In this document: positions 55,900-64,000 of the stretch, piece by piece
Position numbering within the stretch: position 1 is the first letter of the stretch
How the letters are laid out: every line of letters begins with the position of its first letter
Origin: Nocardia takedensis NBRC 100417
GTDB taxonomy: Bacteria; Actinomycetota; Actinomycetes; Mycobacteriales; Mycobacteriaceae
Length of the DNA stretch: 64,000 nt
Direction: 5' to 3'
Assembly (NCBI RefSeq): GCF_000308695.1
Contig: NZ_BAGG01000093.1
Location: 124,001 to 188,000, forward strand
Notes under the pieces: generated by a model
The model's database searches: none
What the model was told of the DNA's origin: nothing
The model's input: the letters and a program-made list of their open reading frames with translations, nothing else
Program-made: the position numbers and the translations under genes

Positions 55900-58016
55900 A
55901 CCGGCACCGCGGGCTTCGACTGCTCGTCCTGTTCGGTGCGCGGGCGCGCCAGCGCGCTGGGCCACCAGATCCGGTCGCCCACGTCCAGGGTCAACGCCGT
56001 CACCAGAATCGCGCGCACGATGATGGTGTCGAGCAGCACGCCCACCGCGATCACGATGCCCATCTGCGCGAAGGCCACCACCGGCAGGGTCGCGAACACC
56101 GCGAAGGTGCCCGCCAGCACCAGACCGGCCGAGGTGATCACCCCGCCGGTCGCCGCGAGCCCGATCAGCGCGCCCGCCTTGGTGCGGTGCTTGGCCGCTT
56201 CCTCGTGGACCCGCGACATCAGGAAGATGTTGTAGTCGATGCCGAGGGCCACCAGGAAGACGAACGCCAGCAGCGGGAGTCCGGCGTCCGCGCCACGGAA
56301 GCCGAGCAGGTCGAAGATCCACCGGCTCAGGCCGAGGGCGGCGAAGAACGACAGCACCACCGTGGCGGTGAGCAGGATCGGGGCCAGGATCGAACGCAAC
56401 AGGATCATCAGGATCACCATGACGATCGCCAGCACCAACGGCACGATGATCCGGTTGTCGTGCGACACCGCGCGTTCCACGTCGAGCAGCACCGCGGTCT
56501 GCCCGCCGACCCGCGCGCCTGCGTCCACCTCGTGCACCGCCGCGCGCACCCGGTCGATGGTGGCGTCCGCGGCGGCGCTGTCGGGCGGATCGGACAGCAT
56601 GCCCTCGAAATAGACCAAGCCCTCGCGCGGGACCGGCGGTGTCACCGAGGCGATGCCCTGGCTGCCGCGCACCGCCGCCACCAGCGCCTCGGTGCGGGCG
56701 GCCGAGCCGATGACGATCACCGGGTTGCCCGTGCCCGCGTCGAAATGCCGTTCCAAGACTTCGGTTCCGTCGACCGCCTCGGACTGTCCGACGAAGGAGT
56801 CCTTGTTCGCGATGCCGTCGGATTCCAGGCCCACCGCGCCCAGGGTGAGCGCGCCGAGCACGACGGCGGTGACGATCCAGACGGTGCGCGGCCTGCGGGC
56901 CACGCCGAAGCCGATCCGCGCCCACACACCGGATTCGGTGTGGTCGGCGGTGCCGAGGCGGGGGTGGCGCGGCCAGAAGATCCAGCGTCCGGCGATGACG
57001 AGCAGTGCGGGCAGCAGGGTCAGCATCGCCAACAGCGCGATCGAGATGCCGATGGCGCAGACCGGCCCGATGCCCCTGGTGGAGTTCATCTCCGCGACCA
57101 GCAGCGCCAGCATCGCCACGATGACGGTGACGCCGCTGGCCAGCACGGCGGGGCCCGCCCGGTGCAGCGCGACGGCCATCGCCTCGTGTTTGTCGTCGTG
57201 GCGGCGCAGTTCTTCCCGATACCGCGCGACCAGCAGCAGCGCGTAGTCGGTGCCGGCGCCGAAGACCAGGACGGTGAGGATCGCCTGGCTCTGGGCGTTC
57301 ATGGTGAGCCCGAGTTTCGTCGCGCCGTAGACCGCGCTCTGCGCGACCACCAGCGCGAATCCGGCCGCCAGCAGCGGCAGCACCCACAGCATGGGGCCGT
57401 AGGTGATCACCAGGATCACCACGACGACACCGGCGGCGGCGTAGAGCAGCAGACCGTCGATCCCCTCGAACGCCTCGCCGAATTCGGCGGCGAAGCCCGC
57501 GGGGCCGGTGGCGTGGAAGGACAGTCCCTCGGGTCGTTCCCCGGCGGCGGCGCGGATCTCGGCGACGACCTCGGCGAGCCGATCCCACCCGTCCGAACCC
57601 ATCTCGATGGGCGCGACGATCTCCACGGCCTGCCCGTCGTCGGACTGCACCGGGCCGAGCACCTGATCGGCGACGACGTGGTCGACCTGTTTCAAGCGCG
57701 TCGCGTCGGCGGCCACGGCGAGGCGGTCGGCGTCGGTGATGCCGCCGGGACGTTCGTAGACCAGCACGACGGGCACGTGGTCGCTGTTGCCGAAGGATTC
57801 GGCGAGTTTGTAGGCCTGGGTGGATTCGGCGCTGTCCGGCAGCCAGTTGACGCTGTCGTTCTCCTGCGCGCCGCTGAGGCTGCCCGCGAAGGAACCCAGC
57901 GCGACCAGCGCGAGGACCCACACGACGAGCACGACCCACTTGCCGCGCCTGCCGGTCAGGGCGCGGGCCGCGCGGCCGAGCGGATGGGTCATGTCGGGAT
58001 CGGTTGGTGCGGACAT
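55896..58016 (-). CDS. MMPL-family transporter
   Basis: RND-type membrane protein of 706 residues with twelve predicted helices in two halves of six, each half preceded by an extracytoplasmic domain. The proton-relay GxxxDY motifs appear as GAGTDYALLLVARYREEL and GIDYNIFLMSRVHEEA. Actinobacterial MMPLs export lipids or drugs; at this length (no C-terminal tail) it resembles the shorter YdfJ/ActII-3-like members rather than MmpL3. No lipid synthase genes are beside it, so the substrate is open. Confidence 0.9.
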   Translation of the reverse strand: MSAPTDPDMTHPLGRAARALTGRRGKWVVLVVWVLALVALGSFAGSLSGAQENDSVNWLPDSAESTQAYKLAESFGNSDHVPVVLVYERPGGITDADRLAVAADATRLKQVDHVVADQVLGPVQSDDGQAVEIVAPIEMGSDGWDRLAEVVAEIRAAAGERPEGLSFHATGPAGFAAEFGEAFEGIDGLLLYAAAGVVVVILVITYGPMLWVLPLLAAGFALVVAQSAVYGATKLGLTMNAQSQAILTVLVFGAGTDYALLLVARYREELRRHDDKHEAMAVALHRAGPAVLASGVTVIVAMLALLVAEMNSTRGIGPVCAIGISIALLAMLTLLPALLVIAGRWIFWPRHPRLGTADHTESGVWARIGFGVARRPRTVWIVTAVVLGALTLGAVGLESDGIANKDSFVGQSEAVDGTEVLERHFDAGTGNPVIVIGSAARTEALVAAVRGSQGIASVTPPVPREGLVYFEGMLSDPPDSAAADATIDRVRAAVHEVDAGARVGGQTAVLLDVERAVSHDNRIIVPLVLAIVMVILMILLRSILAPILLTATVVLSFFAALGLSRWIFDLLGFRGADAGLPLLAFVFLVALGIDYNIFLMSRVHEEAAKHRTKAGALIGLAATGGVITSAGLVLAGTFAVFATLPVVAFAQMGIVIAVGVLLDTIIVRAILVTALTLDVGDRIWWPSALARPRTEQDEQSKPAVPV

Positions 58017-58262
58017 CGCCTTGCCCCCTCGTGCTGATGCGGTACGGCGGTATCGTACGTGCGCGCGCGGCCGGAAGGGTGAGTGAAGTCGAGAGTGTGA
58101 GGTAGCCCTTACTCAGGTGGGGGCGCATCGTTTTCGGCAAACTTCGGGCGATCCGCGGACACGGCCGGTCCCGCGCGCGCCGAGCCGAACCCCGTGGCGC
58201 ACAATGGGTTGCCCCGAGCACCTCGACGCACCGCTGTCGACGGGGGTTTGCCCCGGGCGTCA

Positions 58263-59378
<1,116 letters not shown>

Positions 59379-59390
59379 GTCGGCGCCGGC

Positions 59391-59426
59391 GTCCGGGCGG
59401 CAGGCCGCCGGGTCCGCCGCCCGGAC
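59391..59426. terminator. Hairpin terminator after nrdF
   Basis: GTCCGGGCGGC and its complement (11 bases each) around a 14-base loop, 13 bases after the nrdF stop. No T-run. Confidence 0.55.
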
Positions 59427-59547
59427 GAACGCCACCGCCCGGACCGGACGGCGGACTGCCGGCCGAACCGCTCGCGGACCGCTCCCGACGCCGAGGGTGA
59501 GATCCACCGCGAGATCGCTGTGAGGTCGCAGGCCGCCCGGGATCGGG

Positions 59548-60912
59548 TCAGATGCCGAGGACGATCTTGGCGGTGGTGAAGTAGATGATCAGGCCGGTGG
59601 CGTCGACCAGGGTGGTCACCATCGGGGCCGACACCACGGCCGGATCGATGCGGAACTTCTTGGCCAGCAACGGCATCGTGCCGCCGATGGTGGCGGCCCA
59701 CCCGCAGATCAGCACCAAGGTGATGCCGACGACGACGGCGATGCGCGGCCCGACGAACAGCGCGCCGATCAACACCCCCGCCGAGGCCAGCATCGCGCCC
59801 AGCACCAGACCGACCCGACATTCCCGCCAGATGACCCGGAACAGGTCCGACCCGCGGACCTCGCCGACCGCGACCGCGCGCACACAGGCCGTGGCGGCCT
59901 GCGCGCCCGCGTTGCCGCCCGCGCCGATCAGCAGCGGAATGAACAACGCCAGGTGCGCGGCCTGTTCCAGGGTGCCCTGGAAGAAGTCGGTGACGCTGAC
60001 GGTGAGGGTGGCCGCGAGCAGCAGCAACAGCAGCCACAGCGCCCGGTAGCGGGCCAACTGGAACACGCCCGCCGCCATGTAGTGCCCGGCCCACGGCGCC
60101 GAACCCGCCTGCTTGGCGACGTCCTCGCTGTCGGCGGCCTCGATGACCTCCACCGCGTCGTCGATGGTGAGCAACCCGACCAACCTGTCCTCGCTGTCGA
60201 CCACCGGCAGGTTGAGGTCGTTGGTCTCGCGCATCAACCGCGCGGCGCGCTCGGCCGAATCGGTGGCGCGCGCGAAAGCCGGTGCGGTGACCACCAATTC
60301 GGACACCCCGGTCTCGGGCGTGCTCAGGACCAGTTCGCGCAGTTCCACCACGCCGATGAGCCTGCGTCCGGCGTCGACCACCGGCAGGGTGTAGACCGTC
60401 TCGGCGTTGCCGCCCTTGGCGCGCACCGTGAGCAGCGCGTCGGCCACCGTCAGATTGCGTGGCAGCGCAACGACTTCCGGCGTCATGTAGAGCCCGACCG
60501 AGCCCTCGGGGTAGCCGAGCAGCGCGGCCGTCATCCGGCGTTCGCGCGGGCTCAGCCCGGCCAGCACCTTCTTGGCGACCTTGGCGGGGGCCTCGTGCAG
60601 CATGCGTGCCCGGTCGTCGGGGGCCATGCCCTCCACGAGGTCGCGAAAAGTCTGGTCCCGCAAGCCTTCCAGAATCTGCTGCTGGTCGATGGGTTCGAGT
60701 TCCTCGAACACCGCCAGCGCTTTGTCCTTGGGCAGCAGACGGAAGGCCACCCCGGCGCTAACCGCGTCCATGCGGGCCAGTTGATCGGCGATGACGTGCG
60801 GCGCGCGGTCGCCGAGCCAGTCCAGCGCGGCGTCGACACGATGGGTTTCGACGATGTCGCGCAGCGATTCGGACAGCGTCGGACGTACTTCGATGAGATC
60901 GGTCTGCGACAT
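59548..60912 (-). CDS. mgtE: MgtE-type magnesium channel/transporter
   Basis: Protein of 454 residues with the MgtE layout: a cytoplasmic N domain (HVIADQLARMDAVSAGVAFRLLPKDKALAVFEEL), two CBS domains (PRNLTVADALLTVRAKG, DRLVGLLTIDDAVEVIEAADSEDVAKQAG) and five C-terminal membrane helices with the selectivity segment GGNAGAQAATACVRAVA. Magnesium binding to the N and CBS domains gates the channel. ATG at 60912. The 5' region holds a short proline-rich ORF with a strong ribosome site (61022-61075). Confidence 0.94.
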   Translation of the reverse strand: MSQTDLIEVRPTLSESLRDIVETHRVDAALDWLGDRAPHVIADQLARMDAVSAGVAFRLLPKDKALAVFEELEPIDQQQILEGLRDQTFRDLVEGMAPDDRARMLHEAPAKVAKKVLAGLSPRERRMTAALLGYPEGSVGLYMTPEVVALPRNLTVADALLTVRAKGGNAETVYTLPVVDAGRRLIGVVELRELVLSTPETGVSELVVTAPAFARATDSAERAARLMRETNDLNLPVVDSEDRLVGLLTIDDAVEVIEAADSEDVAKQAGSAPWAGHYMAAGVFQLARYRALWLLLLLLAATLTVSVTDFFQGTLEQAAHLALFIPLLIGAGGNAGAQAATACVRAVAVGEVRGSDLFRVIWRECRVGLVLGAMLASAGVLIGALFVGPRIAVVVGITLVLICGWAATIGGTMPLLAKKFRIDPAVVSAPMVTTLVDATGLIIYFTTAKIVLGI

Positions 60913-61021
60913 GGGTGATCCTCAGCACACGGCGGGTGAACAGGGGTGATCGATGACGACGTCACACCGCGAGGCACCACTCGGGACCGGCCGCGACCAC
61001 GGGCGCGGGAGGAGGAATCGG

Positions 61022-61075
61022 TCAGGACGAAGGAGCGGTGCCGCGCGGCCTTCGACTGGGAGGTTCACTGCGCAT
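61022..61075 (-). CDS. Proline/arginine-rich leader mini-ORF upstream of mgtE
   Basis: A 17-codon [20 protein letters not shown], with AGGAGGT and 8 bases before the ATG: a better ribosome site than most genes here. It ends 109 bases before mgtE. Four prolines and four arginines in 17 residues recall the proline-containing leader peptides that regulate mgtA/mgtC magnesium genes in enterobacteria. Another ATG five bases earlier opens a longer frame but is too close to the ribosome site. Function is inferred. Confidence 0.4.
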   Translation of the reverse strand: MRSEPPSRRPRGTAPSS

Positions 61076-61481
61076 GGCATCCACCTCCTGATCACCGCTG
61101 GACGGGCACACCGCCGCAGACTTCCGAATGCGCGCTTCCGGACCCGGGCGCACAACTTCCTCGTGCAGGATACATGCCTACCGGCCACGATTCACACACG
61201 CGGGAGCCACGAACCGATTCCGGGGCCGATCTTCATCCCCCGTGCACCCGCCCGACACCCCGCACCGGAACCGCCGCCACCTCGGCCCGCACACCGGGCG
61301 CGGCGATCGGTCCGAACGGCAACGGCGTCGGCTCGCGATGTCCACGACCACCGCCCAGGCACCGCGCGCAGGTGTGCAGGAGGGTTACACGCAGCGGGCG
61401 TCGAACCGTTGTCCGCGGCGACCGGAGACGGAACAGTTCAGCCCGAGGACGCACGAACCGAGGGAATGCGAGGACGACGAG
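61076..61481. other. Intergenic region between divergent mgtE and sulfur-transport leader
   Basis: About 405 bases with both divergent promoters. Frames are open on both strands but their composition is not gene-like. I looked for an M-box magnesium riboswitch ahead of mgtE and for a SAM riboswitch ahead of the transporter and could recognise neither. Confidence 0.4.
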
Positions 61482-61625
61482 ATGGACACCACCGATCAGT
61501 CCCGTTCCGGTTCGCAGGCCGTCCACCGAGCCCGGCGGGTCGAGCACCTGTTGATTCACACCGCGCTGGTTCGTCGCCGCGCGATCGACCTGATGCGGAT
61601 TCCGCACGGGATCTGTCGCCGCTGA
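61482..61625 (+). CDS. Short leader peptide of the sulfur-uptake operon
   Basis: ORF of 47 residues ending HTALVRRRAIDLMRIPHGICRR. The pattern L-V-x-R-R-x-x-D-L-x-R ... C-R at the very C-terminus is that of the short putative leader peptides found ahead of sulfate/sulfonate ABC operons and other sulfur genes in Streptomyces and mycobacteria. Conservation of the last residues suggests ribosome behaviour near the stop controls downstream expression. AGGA precedes the ATG at 61482; a later TTG could be the true start. Two hairpins follow its stop. Confidence 0.65.
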   Translation: MDTTDQSRSGSQAVHRARRVEHLLIHTALVRRRAIDLMRIPHGICRR

Positions 61626-61631
61626 ATCCGT

Positions 61632-61675
61632 GACGCGCGCTCGCGCGTCGTCGAGTACCTCGCGTCGAACGCGAG
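61632..61675 (+). promoter_or_regulatory. Two hairpins after the leader peptide, possible attenuator
   Basis: GACGCGCG/CGCGCGTC (61632-61649) and CTCGCGT/ACGCGAG (61659-61675) follow the leader stop by 6 bases. They lie 82 bases before the ABC binding-protein gene. A termination or ribosome-hiding role is inferred from position. Confidence 0.45.
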
Positions 61676-61757
61676 TCCCCCACCGGGAAATCGTTCCCCA
61701 CGCTCGTTCCGGCGTCGGCCGCGGCTGTCCGCGGCGCGCCTTCTCGAAGGAAGATCC

Positions 61758-62837
61758 ATGTCCCCCACCGCATCCACGCGGCGTTTCCACCGTATCGCCG
61801 CCGCGGCGCTGTCCGTCCTCGCCGGCCTGTCCGTGCTCACCGCCTGCGGCAATTCCGGCACGACCACCACCGCCGACGGCAAGACCGTGCTGCGCTACCA
61901 GGGCACCACCGGTCAGGTCACCCCCGTCGAACTGGCCGAGGACCTCGGCTACTTCAGCAAGATCGCGCTGCACTGGGAAGGCGACACCACCAGCGGTCCG
62001 GCCAACATCCAGGCCGCCGCCACCAACCAGGTCGAATTCGGCAGCGCCTTCAACGGGGCGGTGGTCAAACTGATCTCCGGTGGCGCGAAGGTGACCTCGG
62101 TCCTGAGCTCCTACGGCGCCGACGAACTGTCCTACACGGGCTACTTCGTCCTGGACGGTTCGCCCATCAAGAGCGCGCGCGACCTGATCGGCAAGAAGAT
62201 CGCGGTCAACACCCTCGGCGCGCACCACGAGTTCATCACCCGCGAATGGCTGCACCAGCAGGGCCTGAGCGAGGACGAGATCAAGCAGGTCCAACTCGTC
62301 GTGGTGCCGCCCGCCAACACCGAGGACGCGCTGCGCAAGGGACAGGTCGACGTGGGCACCCTCGGGTCGGTCTTCCGCGAGACCGCCGTCGAGCGCGGCG
62401 GCATCCACCCGCTCTACACCGACAAGGCGATCTTCGGCGAATTCGACTACGGCACCTACGTCTTCCGCGACGACTTCCTGGCGAAGAACAAGGACGCGGT
62501 GGCCGATTTCGTGCAGGGCACCGCGCGGGCGACGCGCTGGTTGCAGGTGACGCCGCGTGAGGAGGTGGTGGCCCGTTTCCGCACCATCATCGAGAAGCGG
62601 CAGCGCAACGAGAACCAGGACCTGCTGAAGTACTGGCGCAGCCCGGGCATCCCGGTGCCGGGAGCCGTGGTCGCGGACAAGGAATTGCAGATCTGGATCG
62701 ACTGGCTGGTGCGCAACGGCGAGCTGAAGCCCGACCAGTTGAAGGCGGCCGACCTGTTCACCAACGAATTCAACCCCTACGCCAACGGCACCTATCCTCC
62801 CGCCGGCGGCCCGAGCGGTGAGGCGGTCGCGAAATGA
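61758..62837 (+). CDS. ABC transporter substrate-binding lipoprotein, sulfonate/taurine type
   Basis: SsuA/TauA/NMT1-like lipoprotein of 359 residues: lipobox LTAC with Cys30, then LRYQGTTGQVTPVELAEDLGYF, GPANIQAAATNQVEFGSAFNGAVVKLISGGAKV, KSARDLIGKKIAVNTLGAHHEFITREWL. These proteins capture aliphatic sulfonates, taurine or related compounds. GAAGGAAG precedes the ATG. First structural gene of an ABC operon; the leader peptide upstream favours a sulfur compound as substrate, although nitrate- or pyrimidine-type ligands share this fold. Confidence 0.88.
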   Translation: MSPTASTRRFHRIAAAALSVLAGLSVLTACGNSGTTTTADGKTVLRYQGTTGQVTPVELAEDLGYFSKIALHWEGDTTSGPANIQAAATNQVEFGSAFNGAVVKLISGGAKVTSVLSSYGADELSYTGYFVLDGSPIKSARDLIGKKIAVNTLGAHHEFITREWLHQQGLSEDEIKQVQLVVVPPANTEDALRKGQVDVGTLGSVFRETAVERGGIHPLYTDKAIFGEFDYGTYVFRDDFLAKNKDAVADFVQGTARATRWLQVTPREEVVARFRTIIEKRQRNENQDLLKYWRSPGIPVPGAVVADKELQIWIDWLVRNGELKPDQLKAADLFTNEFNPYANGTYPPAGGPSGEAVAK

Positions 62838-63691
62838 GCACCACGACGGCGAAACTGGCCCTGAACGGGGTGCGTAAACAGTTCTCCGTGCGCGGCTCCG
62901 ACGAGCGGTTCACCGCGTTGGACGACATCACCATCGACGTCCGCGAGGGCGAATTCCTGGTGCTGGTCGGCCCCAGCGGTTCCGGCAAGTCGACGCTGCT
63001 GGACCTGCTCGGCGGGCTCAGCGAACCCACTGCCGGGCAGATTTTGCTCGACGGCGCGCCGATCACCGGCCCCGGCCTCGACCGCGGCATCGTCTTCCAG
63101 CAGTACGCGCTGTTCCCGTGGCGGACCGCACGGGCCAACATCGAGTTCGGCCTGGAAGCCAAGAAGGTGCGGCGCAAGCAGCGCCGCGAGATCGCCGACC
63201 GATACCTGGATCTGGTGGGGCTCAGCGGTTTCGGCGACCGCTACCCGCGCGAGCTGTCCGGCGGCATGAAGCAGCGCGTCGCGATCGCGCGCAGCCTGGC
63301 CTACGACCCCGAGGTCCTGCTGATGGACGAACCGTTCGCCGCGCTGGACGCCCAGACCAGGGAGTCGCTGCAGGACGAACTGCTGCGCATCTGGCGGGCC
63401 ACCGGCAAGACCATCCTGTTCATCACCCACGGCATCGACGAAGCGGTCTACCTCGGGCAGCGCGTGGCGGTGCTGACCTCGCGACCGGGCCGCGTCAAAG
63501 CGGTCCTCGACGTCGACATCGACCGGGACGGCGGCGTCGACATCCGCTCCACCGAGACCTTCCGCGCCTACCGGCACGAGATCTGGACCCTGCTGCGCTC
63601 CGAGGTCGAGCGCGCGCAGGGCCTGGAACGCGCCGCGCTCACCGATCCGTCCGCCGTCGAATCCCGCACCGAGAGGCCGGTCCATGTCTAG
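62834..63691 (+). CDS. ABC transporter ATP-binding protein, SsuB/TauB-like
   Basis: ATPase of 285 residues: Walker A GPSGSGKST at 46-54, Q-loop VFQQYALFPW, signature LSGGMKQRV, Walker B VLLMDEPFAALD and switch His in FITHGIDEAVYLG. The FPWRT segment after the Q-loop and overall length are typical of sulfonate/taurine/nitrate importers. ATGA overlap with the binding-protein gene and an 8-base overlap with the permease gene show one operon. Confidence 0.92.
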   Translation: MSTTTAKLALNGVRKQFSVRGSDERFTALDDITIDVREGEFLVLVGPSGSGKSTLLDLLGGLSEPTAGQILLDGAPITGPGLDRGIVFQQYALFPWRTARANIEFGLEAKKVRRKQRREIADRYLDLVGLSGFGDRYPRELSGGMKQRVAIARSLAYDPEVLLMDEPFAALDAQTRESLQDELLRIWRATGKTILFITHGIDEAVYLGQRVAVLTSRPGRVKAVLDVDIDRDGGVDIRSTETFRAYRHEIWTLLRSEVERAQGLERAALTDPSAVESRTERPVHV

Positions 63692-64000
63692 CGCAGTGGA
63701 ACTCATCGACAAGCCCGCACCCGCGATCCTCCGGAAGCCCGAAACGCACACTCCCCCAGTGGAATCAGTGCCACGGTCGCCGGTCGCTGGCCGATACGCG
63801 GCCCTCGCCGTCCGGGTCGCCTGGCGAGTGGTCAAACCGCTGATCGCCATCGCCGCCTTCCTCGCGCTGTGGGAGGTCGCACCGAAGATCGGCCTGGTGG
63901 ACGAGGTGTTCCTGCCGCCGTTCTCCACCGTCGCGCAGGCATTCGCCGACCTGGTCGCCAGTGGCGAGATGTGGACCCACGTCTCGGCGAGCCTGAGCCG
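63684..64000 (+). CDS. ABC transporter permease, SsuC/TauC-like (3' end beyond window)
   Basis: The first 105 residues are visible. A Pro-rich cytoplasmic start is followed by a membrane helix (VVKPLIAIAAFLALWEVAPKIGL) and the family's typical FLPPFSTVAQAFADLVASGEMWTHVSASLSR, which leads into the BPD_transp_1 domain beyond the edge. It completes the binding protein-ATPase-permease set. The ATG at 63684 overlaps the ATPase stop by 8 bases. Confidence 0.9.
   Translation, partial: MSSAVELIDKPAPAILRKPETHTPPVESVPRSPVAGRYAALAVRVAWRVVKPLIAIAAFLALWEVAPKIGLVDEVFLPPFSTVAQAFADLVASGEMWTHVSASLS

Noticed and set aside
60913-61200. Possible M-box magnesium riboswitch upstream of mgtE
   Set aside because: I could not find the conserved core segments or a convincing fold by eye; a covariance search would decide.

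Overview
The window is chromosomal DNA from a very GC-rich actinobacterium of the order Mycobacteriales, most likely Nocardia or a close relative. Most codons end in G or C, and GTG and TTG starts are common. The gene content also fits: an MspA-type porin, an MMPL transporter, a PknH-like kinase, an alpha-glucan (methylglucose lipopolysaccharide type) locus and a KstR-type operator. From about 18.2 kb to 59.4 kb the gene order follows what I recall of M. tuberculosis H37Rv from Rv3011c (gatA) to Rv3048c (nrdF2), with extra genes inserted. That comparison is from memory, not a search. I saw no rRNA, tRNA, CRISPR array, transposase or phage module.

1-9.96 kb is accessory or envelope-related. 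It holds a Ser/Thr kinase cut by the window edge, a beta-lactamase-like lipoprotein, and a NarL-type response regulator separated from its apparent histidine kinase by a lower-GC islet of two unknown genes. A phospholipase A2-like gene is coupled to a membrane alpha/beta hydrolase. An SRPBCC protein lies right behind a perfect KstR-type palindrome, followed by a secreted trypsin-like protease.

10.1-18.2 kb is a general-stress signalling hub. It contains a long ORF joining an RsbW-like ATPase domain to a MEDS plus ATPase module, SigF with its RsbW, a STAS anti-anti-sigma factor behind a tiny coupled ORF, a three-gene operon (REC-PP2C phosphatase, CHASE3 histidine kinase, single-domain regulator) and a PAS-ANTAR antiterminator. 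Several SigF-like promoter signals lie between them.

18.2-36.6 kb is the conserved housekeeping core: gatCA, an ACT protein, ligA, a MetE-like protein, iscS-mnmA, an OlsB/OlsA-like acyltransferase pair and etfBA. Among these sit a GNAT, a small membrane protein, a solitary AAA ATPase, a small secreted protein, an MspA-type porin, a LysR regulator and a type II NADH dehydrogenase gene that carries an apparent one-base frameshift in its FAD-binding motif.

36.8-45.8 kb is the polysaccharide locus: methyltransferase, GH57 branching enzyme and GT4 glucosyltransferase overlap stop-to-start. They are followed by a beta-propeller lipoprotein, an O-acetyltransferase-like hexapeptide protein and two more methyltransferases. 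45.9-59.4 kb carries echA, a Nudix enzyme, an ABC ATPase, a Pth2-like protein, a chagasin-type inhibitor lipoprotein, serB, ctaD, a VOC protein, fecB, an MMPL transporter and nrdF behind paired NrdR-like boxes.

59.5-64 kb holds mgtE with a proline-rich upstream mini-ORF, then a sulfonate/taurine-type ABC operon headed by a short leader peptide of the kind found before actinobacterial sulfur-uptake operons. The operon runs off the window end.
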